Part shown: one piece after another, positions 58,114 to 64,000 of the stretch
Layout: each line of letters starts with the position of its first letter
Position numbering within the stretch: position 1 is the first letter of the stretch
From: Pseudobdellovibrionaceae bacterium
Lineage (GTDB): Bacteria > Bdellovibrionota > Bdellovibrionia > Bdellovibrionales > UBA1609
Assembly (NCBI GenBank): GCA_947444305.1
Contig: CANEZP010000020.1
Coordinates: 1 to 64,000 of the forward strand
Length of the DNA stretch: 64,000 nucleotides
Direction: 5' to 3'
The notes under the pieces: model-generated
The model's database searches: none
The model's input: the letters and a program-made list of their open reading frames with translations, nothing else
What the model was told of the DNA's origin: nothing
Made by a program: the position numbers and the translations under genes

Positions 58114-59547
58114 TTATTGCACCAGCTCCGTGGCCAACTGGTCAAACAGCCGTCGGACCAGATCTCCTTGTTCGGCCTTTCCGTTGAATATGAAGGCGAA
58201 AGCCTGGACCGACCCATCCTTGTGTCCAGCATAACCAGCGAGCGCGACCACCCCGGTGAGAAGCCCCGTCTTCGCGCGTACCCAACCGGTCGCCGGCGAA
58301 TTCTTCATTCGGTTTTTCAAAGTGCCGTCGATCCCAGCGAGCGGCATCCCGCTCATGAACTCGGCGAAGGTGGGAAAGTTTTGTTGCTGCTTCGCCAAGA
58401 CCATCGCGAGATCCACCGGGCGGATCCTGTTCTTGCGGCTTAAACCGGATGGGTTGAGCAGAATAAATTTCTTCGGATCGAGGCCCATATCTTCAAGATT
58501 GTCGCGGATGATCTTCATGCCGCCGTCCAACGTCGCGGGAACGGTGCCCGCCTGCGCCGCTAAATTTTTGGTCAACATCTCGGCCACGAAGTTGTTAGAA
58601 AACTTAAGCATGTCGGCGACGTGAAGGCTTACCGGTTTGGACTCGGCCTTCGCCAGCAGCGTGGCTTTTTCCGGCCGTTTGCCCGCTTTGACTTTGCCGC
58701 TTACGGTGATGCCACGTTGTTCGAGAAAGAAAACCAAATTATTTCCGGCCCACTCGTCGGGGTCGTCGATATTTTTAAATACCGCCGCTTCATTGCTGCC
58801 GAGACCGATCGTCCCCGACACGCGAACCGTATTGCCCGAGCGCGAGACGTCCAAGTTCGTGCCGGTTTTGTTCACGGTCTTGGCGCGATTGTCGATTTTG
58901 AAACCATTCGCGATCGGATCGAGCACGACCTGCGGCGCCTGCCCGACTTGTGCCGGACGAATGAAGATATTGATCGAATTCCAATTAAAGGACATAGCGC
59001 CGACGGGAGCGTCGTAAGCGCGGTCGACCCGCTCGGGATCGCGGCTCGGATCCGAGCGCACGCTATCGAAATCGCTGTCGTCGACGACGATGTTGCCCTC
59101 GACTTTTTTGATTCCCGTGCGCACGAGCTCGTTCACCAAGAACCACATGCTCTCGCTAACGAAGCCCGCGTCGCCCCCGCCCTTCAAAACTAAATCGCCG
59201 TCGAGTACGCCGTTCTTGACCGAACCCGAAGACCAAAGCGTCGTTTGGAATTTGAAACTCGGTCCCAACTTTTGTAATACGGCGGCCGCGGTCGCGATCT
59301 TCGTGACCGACGCGGGAATGAACGCTTCGGTCTCGTTTAAGCCGTAAATCATCCGTTGCGGCGTGGCCCCCAAATCGACCACCGCCAAGCCCAATTTCGT
59401 TTGCGGAACCGAGAAAGATTTGAGCACCTTCGAAAGACGCGCGTTGAGGTCCTTATTGTCCGCATTTTTCTGCGCGAAGGCGGGAATACCGAAAATCATT
59501 GCGGCGAGAAGAAGGATTCTGGACACGGCCACCTCGATTGCTATCAT
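58114..59547 (-). CDS. dacB: D-alanyl-D-alanine carboxypeptidase/endopeptidase, PBP4 type
   Basis: FIPASVTKIATAAAVL; KFSNNFVAEML; NPSGLSRKNRI; VRAKTGLLTGVVALAGYAG. Confidence 0.93.
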   Translation of the reverse strand: MIAIEVAVSRILLLAAMIFGIPAFAQKNADNKDLNARLSKVLKSFSVPQTKLGLAVVDLGATPQRMIYGLNETEAFIPASVTKIATAAAVLQKLGPSFKFQTTLWSSGSVKNGVLDGDLVLKGGGDAGFVSESMWFLVNELVRTGIKKVEGNIVVDDSDFDSVRSDPSRDPERVDRAYDAPVGAMSFNWNSINIFIRPAQVGQAPQVVLDPIANGFKIDNRAKTVNKTGTNLDVSRSGNTVRVSGTIGLGSNEAAVFKNIDDPDEWAGNNLVFFLEQRGITVSGKVKAGKRPEKATLLAKAESKPVSLHVADMLKFSNNFVAEMLTKNLAAQAGTVPATLDGGMKIIRDNLEDMGLDPKKFILLNPSGLSRKNRIRPVDLAMVLAKQQQNFPTFAEFMSGMPLAGIDGTLKNRMKNSPATGWVRAKTGLLTGVVALAGYAGHKDGSVQAFAFIFNGKAEQGDLVRRLFDQLATELVQ

Positions 59548-59555
59548 TGAGTCGC

Positions 59556-61070
59556 ATGACGCTTAATTTAAGACCCATTTTTCTTTCCCCGCTACTGATT
59601 TTTGCCGGCCTCCTCGTTTCTTCGTGCACGGGCGGCCGGAAAACTCCGCCCGACACGCTGGTCGTCGCCTTGGGTGCGGCGCCTTCGACGCTGGACCCGC
59701 GCTTTGCGACCGACGCGAACGGTATGCGCATCGGCGGTCTGATTTTCAATTCGCTCGTCAGGCCCGGAACGGATTTTAAGCCCACGGCCGACGGCGCCGA
59801 ATCGTGGTCATATAAGGACCACGCCTTCATCTTCGAACTTCGCAAAGGCCTAAAATTCCACAACGGCCGTGAAGTGACACCCGAAGATGTTTTGTTTTCG
59901 TTCGAACAGTACCGGCTGCCCGCCTCACCGTTCGCGTCGATATTAGATTCGGTAACCGGCGTCGACGCGGTAAAAGCCGGGGACGGGCACATCACCGTCA
60001 CGCTGAAAGTTAAAAACTATTCCGACAAATTCTTGGTGAGTGATTTACCGGGAGTAAAGATCCTACCGAAAGAAGAAACGCTTAAGGCCGGCCCCGACTT
60101 CGCGAAGGTCTTGCTCGGCACGGGCTCATACAAATTCGTTAGCCAAGATTCGTCGAACGTCCACCTCGAAGGCGTCACGGCAAAAACTAAAAAACTAAAT
60201 TTTAAAATCATCCGCGACGATTTCACTCGCTACCAAAAATTATTGAAGGGCGAAGTCGATTTAGTCCAAAGCGATATTCCTCTCGATAAGGTCGACGATT
60301 TTGAGAAACGCCAAGACGAATTTCAGGTCATTCGCTTCCCTGGCTTGACGATGACTTACGTGCTGCTCAACTTTAAAGATCCGGCTCTCAAAACGAAGGA
60401 AGTCCGGCAAGCCCTTTCACAAACGCTGCAGCGCCAAGACATCATTACGCACAAGTTGAGGGGCCTGGGGGTTGAGGCGACCTCGTTGCTCACGCCGAAC
60501 AATCCCTATTTCAACACGGAGCTGGTGAACCCGGCGTTCAATTTGGCGGCGGCGAAGAAGACAATCGAAAAGCTCGCGCTCGCCGGTAAAAAGCTGACGC
60601 TGAAGACGTCGAACCAACCGGCGGCGGCCGACAACGGCAAGGTCATCGCGCATCAGATGTCACAGTCGGGTTTAAACGTCGAATTACAAACTTACGAATG
60701 GGCCACCTTTTACGATGACGTAAAGAAGGGTAATTTCCAAATGGCGACGATGAAGTGGGTCGGTACCATTGATCCCGATCTTTACCGCATCGCTTTTCAC
60801 TCGAAAGAAACTCCCCCGGGCCGCAACCGTGGTTCGTATTCGAATGCCAAGCTCGATCCCTTACTTGAAAAAAGCGCCGTGACCGAAGACCTTGGCCAAC
60901 GCAAAAAAGTTATGCTCGAGATCCAGAAGATCGTGCACGAGGACCTCGTGATGATTCCCCTGTGGTACGACCAACAGGTCGCGGTCGCTCGCAAAAACAT
61001 TTTAGATTATCACCCCGTGCAAACCGGCGAATTTCAACCGTTCGCCGAGATTAGAAAGTCGGATCAATGA
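59556..61070 (+). CDS. ABC transporter solute-binding lipoprotein, peptide family
   Basis: Lipobox LVSSCTGG; SBP_bac_5-like APSTLDPRFATD, FELRKGLKFHNGREVTPEDVLFSFE. Confidence 0.92.
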   Translation: MTLNLRPIFLSPLLIFAGLLVSSCTGGRKTPPDTLVVALGAAPSTLDPRFATDANGMRIGGLIFNSLVRPGTDFKPTADGAESWSYKDHAFIFELRKGLKFHNGREVTPEDVLFSFEQYRLPASPFASILDSVTGVDAVKAGDGHITVTLKVKNYSDKFLVSDLPGVKILPKEETLKAGPDFAKVLLGTGSYKFVSQDSSNVHLEGVTAKTKKLNFKIIRDDFTRYQKLLKGEVDLVQSDIPLDKVDDFEKRQDEFQVIRFPGLTMTYVLLNFKDPALKTKEVRQALSQTLQRQDIITHKLRGLGVEATSLLTPNNPYFNTELVNPAFNLAAAKKTIEKLALAGKKLTLKTSNQPAAADNGKVIAHQMSQSGLNVELQTYEWATFYDDVKKGNFQMATMKWVGTIDPDLYRIAFHSKETPPGRNRGSYSNAKLDPLLEKSAVTEDLGQRKKVMLEIQKIVHEDLVMIPLWYDQQVAVARKNILDYHPVQTGEFQPFAEIRKSDQ

Positions 61071-61981
61071 ACCGTCCGCTCTTACTCTGCGTCGATGATG
61101 AAAGCGCGATTTTACAATCACTCGAGAGAGTTTTTAAGGACCAGTTCCGCGTACTCACCTCGGAATCACCCGCCGAAGCGCTCGAAACCTTGCGACTCAA
61201 TACCGATTGCGCGATCGTTCTCAGTGATTACCGCATGCCCGGAATGAACGGCGTAGAATTTTTAAGACACGCACGCACGATCGTGCCGCTGACCTCACGC
61301 GCGATACTTTCCGGCCAAATTGATTTGTCGCAAATCAGCGAAGCGATCAACAACGGCGACATCCATAAGTTTTTTCTCAAACCTTGGGAGAACGAGTACC
61401 TCGCCCTACAAATGCAGGAAGCTTTGCAGATGCACCGTACGCTGCGCGAGAAAGCGCATTACGAGCGTCTGGCCATCACCGATCCCGTTACGCAATTGAC
61501 GAATCACCGTTTCTTTCAAGATCAAGTGCGGTTAGAGATCCGCAAAGCGAGTGACGCGAAATCACCGTTATCGCTGATGATCGTCGACGTCGATCACTTC
61601 AAAGGTTTCAACGACCGCTTCGGGCATCCCGAAGGCGACCGCTTACTGTTTAAGCTTGCGGGTTTTTTGCAAGATACGGTCAAGAACCGCGGCTACGTTT
61701 CACGTTACGGCGGCGAAGAATTCACCGTGATCCTTCCCGGCTTTGATACCGCCGAGGCCACGACTTTCGCGAACGAAATTCGCTCGAAGCTTGAACAGAC
61801 TCCGCTGGCCGGACCCACGTCGAGCCCAACTTTCGTCACCGTTAGTTCTGGTCTGGCTTCGTATCCTCAACACGGAATCAACGCGGCCGACCTGATTGAA
61901 TCGGCGGACAAAGCGCTTTATCAAGCCAAAAGGCAAGGCCGAAACCAAGTCGCGATTGCTGCGCCGTCTAAGCCCGGCTAG
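61067..61981 (+). CDS. Receiver-GGDEF response regulator (diguanylate cyclase)
   Basis: CAIVLSDYRMPGMNGVEF; LMIVDVDHFKGFNDRFGHPEGDRLL; SRYGGEEFTVILPG. Confidence 0.95.
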   Translation: MNRPLLLCVDDESAILQSLERVFKDQFRVLTSESPAEALETLRLNTDCAIVLSDYRMPGMNGVEFLRHARTIVPLTSRAILSGQIDLSQISEAINNGDIHKFFLKPWENEYLALQMQEALQMHRTLREKAHYERLAITDPVTQLTNHRFFQDQVRLEIRKASDAKSPLSLMIVDVDHFKGFNDRFGHPEGDRLLFKLAGFLQDTVKNRGYVSRYGGEEFTVILPGFDTAEATTFANEIRSKLEQTPLAGPTSSPTFVTVSSGLASYPQHGINAADLIESADKALYQAKRQGRNQVAIAAPSKPG

Positions 61982-61992
61982 AATTTAAGGAT

Positions 61993-62928
61993 ATGAAAAA
62001 ACGCGATTGGCTCTTAGTCATCTCCCTTGTTCCCGCAACCTGGATCTTCGATCAACTGACCAAAGCTTGGGCCATGTCTTCGCTCGCGGAATTAAAATTC
62101 TACGGTTTTTTTGGTTTGGTTCTGCACCACAATCCCGGCGCGATCCTCGGCACGTTTGCCGATCTCCCGCCCGTTTTGCGCGTGGTGAGTTTATCAACCG
62201 GCGGCGCATTTTTAATCACGATCTACGCGGCTATCCAGTACTTGTTGCCGTCACGCTCGCTTCCGCTACGCGCGGGCATGTCGCTCTTGCTCGGCGGTAT
62301 TTTAGGTAACGTGACCGACCGTATCGTTTACGGCGCGGTCACCGACTTCCTCGTGTTCGGCAGCCGTCAACTATCGACGCCCGCCTTCAACGTAGCCGAC
62401 GCCGTTCAGTGGGTCGGCTACCTGCTCGTCGTTTACGGACTCGTCCGCGACGGCTCACTCTTCTGGCCCGACGCTAACGTTCGCAAAACGATCTGGGTGA
62501 ATCCCCGCTTTCAATTGCGCTTTTGTTTCACGATGGTCGCGATCGGCGCGTGCTTCTCGATCGTCAGCGGCGTCTTTGCTTATACGTTTTTAAAAATTAC
62601 GATCGACGATCTCGTCGTCGGCCCCGCCCGCATGATGGAAAAACGTTTCCTCGTGCCGTTCTTGCAAACTTACATCATCATCGCGTTCGGCTTTATGGCG
62701 ACCCTATTCGCGCTCGGCCGCATCCTCTCGCACCGGATGGCCGGCCCGATCTACGGGTTCGAAAATTACCTGAAAGATTTAATGCGCGGTAAGGACCGTA
62801 AGTTCCGCGTGCGTCAAGGCGATGAATTCAAACACCTCGAAGACCTCGCCGACCAAATGCGCCCGCTCATCGCCGCCGCCGTCGCCGAAATCCAACGCGA
62901 AGAAGAAAAACGCCTAAAGTCGGTTTAG
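61993..62928 (+). CDS. lspA: Signal peptidase II fused to a two-TM HAMP-like domain
   Basis: DQLTKAWA, HHNPGAILGTF, GGILGNVTDRIVYGAVTDFL, FNVADAVQWVGYLLV; ~150-aa C-terminal extension ending in HAMP-like RMAGPIYGFENYLKDLMRG. Confidence 0.88.
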   Translation: MKKRDWLLVISLVPATWIFDQLTKAWAMSSLAELKFYGFFGLVLHHNPGAILGTFADLPPVLRVVSLSTGGAFLITIYAAIQYLLPSRSLPLRAGMSLLLGGILGNVTDRIVYGAVTDFLVFGSRQLSTPAFNVADAVQWVGYLLVVYGLVRDGSLFWPDANVRKTIWVNPRFQLRFCFTMVAIGACFSIVSGVFAYTFLKITIDDLVVGPARMMEKRFLVPFLQTYIIIAFGFMATLFALGRILSHRMAGPIYGFENYLKDLMRGKDRKFRVRQGDEFKHLEDLADQMRPLIAAAVAEIQREEEKRLKSV

Positions 62929-62953
62929 GGCTGAATACTTTCAGCCCGCAATA

Positions 62954-63820
62954 TTAAATCGGGGCTATCGTCACGGCCGAGATGTGTTCTAAGAAATAGC
63001 GTTTCGGGCGAATGTCGTCGCCCTCGTTGTTTCCTTCGGTCGCGACTAAGTAATCGCCGTCGGGATTTCGCACTAAACCCATCGGAAATACCTTGCGCGG
63101 CTCACCGGGCCGCGACCCGGATTCATAAACTAAAATAATTTCGCGCTTATCACGCAGCGCACGTACCATCGCGCGGAAGTGATCGCGTTCGGTTAATTCA
63201 TCGACCGAAAAACGCTTCCAAGGCAGATGCGTGTTCTGAAAACCCATGATGTCGGACAGCTTCGCTTCGCGCCCTAGCTTTTCGAAATACTTCATCGCGA
63301 CCGCTAAGCAAGTCTTTGCGTCGTCGAGCGCACGATGCGCGGCCCCAGCTTCAACGCCGAAGTGTTTGGCCAGAGTCGCCAAGCGATGATTCGAAACGTC
63401 GGCGTTGATCGCGCGGCTAATGAGGCTGGTACAAAACCCGGGATTGTCGGGCAAAAGCATGCGCGCTTTTTCGAATTCCCAAGTCAAAAAGCCCATGTCG
63501 AACGGCGCGTGGTGAGCCAGGATGAAACCGTCTTTGATGAACTCGTGAAACTCGGCCAGCTTATGCTGAAGCAAAGGCGCGGTTTCGACCATTTCGTTCG
63601 TGATGTTGTGAATCGCGATGACCTCATCCGACATACGGACCGCAGGCTTCAACAGCGTTTGGTAAGTGCCGACGATCTCGCCCGCACGCCACTTCACGGC
63701 GGCCATTTCACAAATTTCGGCGTCGAGCGGGTATTTGCCCGTCGTCTCTAGATCAATGGCTACGAAAGTCGTCTCGAACCATAGTTTTTTTAGGATTTCC
63801 ACCCCACTGTCTTGCCTCAA
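62954..63820 (-). CDS. DnaQ-like 3'-5' exonuclease
   Basis: VAIDLETTGKYPLDAEICEMAAV, LAHHAPFDMGFL, HRALDDAKTCLAVAMKY. Confidence 0.88.
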   Translation of the reverse strand: MRQDSGVEILKKLWFETTFVAIDLETTGKYPLDAEICEMAAVKWRAGEIVGTYQTLLKPAVRMSDEVIAIHNITNEMVETAPLLQHKLAEFHEFIKDGFILAHHAPFDMGFLTWEFEKARMLLPDNPGFCTSLISRAINADVSNHRLATLAKHFGVEAGAAHRALDDAKTCLAVAMKYFEKLGREAKLSDIMGFQNTHLPWKRFSVDELTERDHFRAMVRALRDKREIILVYESGSRPGEPRKVFPMGLVRNPDGDYLVATEGNNEGDDIRPKRYFLEHISAVTIAPI

Positions 63821-63912
63821 TTTCGTCCGCCTAGCAACACCTGGACTATCTCGGGGGTCAGATTTGGCTTTATCCTAGAAGTAATCCCGGCAGATAACCA
63901 CGGAAGGCTAAC

Positions 63913-64000
63913 GTGAATCGATTCGCAATCACTTCGCTCATTACTCTGATTACCTTGTTTAGCATTCCTTCCCAGGCTGAATTGATTTGTAAGTGGACCG
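63913..64000 (+). CDS. Secreted protein, 3' end beyond window
   Basis: GTG start; (V)NRFAITSLITLITLFSIPSQAELICKWT looks like a signal peptide. Confidence 0.55.
   Translation, partial: MNRFAITSLITLITLFSIPSQAELICKWT

Noticed and set aside
58621-59193. 190-aa ORF antisense to dacB
   Set aside because: No domain; PBP4 motifs on the opposite strand are clear.

Overview
This 64-kb, GC-rich, gene-dense bacterial window is probably from the Bdellovibrionota; that is an inference from gene content (a TIGR02147-like regulator, abundant small lipoproteins and cell-wall hydrolases). Its core is a minus-strand division and cell-wall (dcw) cluster, in transcription order: rsmH-ftsL-ftsI-murE-murF-mraY-murD, then an 8.3-kb interruption, then ftsW-murG-murC-murB-(BamA/TamA-like)-(TamB-like)-ftsQ-ftsA-ftsZ. 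The interruption (~36.6-44.9 kb) carries a TMTC-like TPR membrane protein, a HExxH secreted protein, two ribosome-modulation-like proteins and a dispersed phosphorelay. Flanking regions encode CoaE, a PEGA Ser/Thr kinase, an acyl-CoA ligase, oligopeptidase A, NadK, RecN, prepilin-like proteins beside spermidine-synthase-like proteins, LpxH, BCP, TDK, HPRT, an SLT transglycosylase, PBP4, an ABC solute-binding protein, a GGDEF response regulator, an LspA fusion and a DnaQ-like exonuclease. The strongest unusual signal is a 7-unit array at 37181-37380 with an exact 30-bp period. Each unit is a 20-bp palindromic repeat plus a 10-bp variable spacer. It is CRISPR-like in geometry but lies in frame inside the TMTC-like gene, and it switches repeat orientation between units 3 and 4. 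Other leads are an in-frame TGA at an expected Trp in an SDR/DUF2867-like gene, a LspA-HAMP-like fusion with a stand-alone paralogue of its C-terminal domain, a dense palindrome cluster between two paralogous lipoproteins, a lipoprotein repeat with seven synonymous and no nonsynonymous differences, a possible SD-sequestering leader, and a hairpin-rich unassigned region near 56.5 kb. No rRNA, tRNA or insertion sequence was recognised. All family names come from reading motifs by eye; no searches were run.
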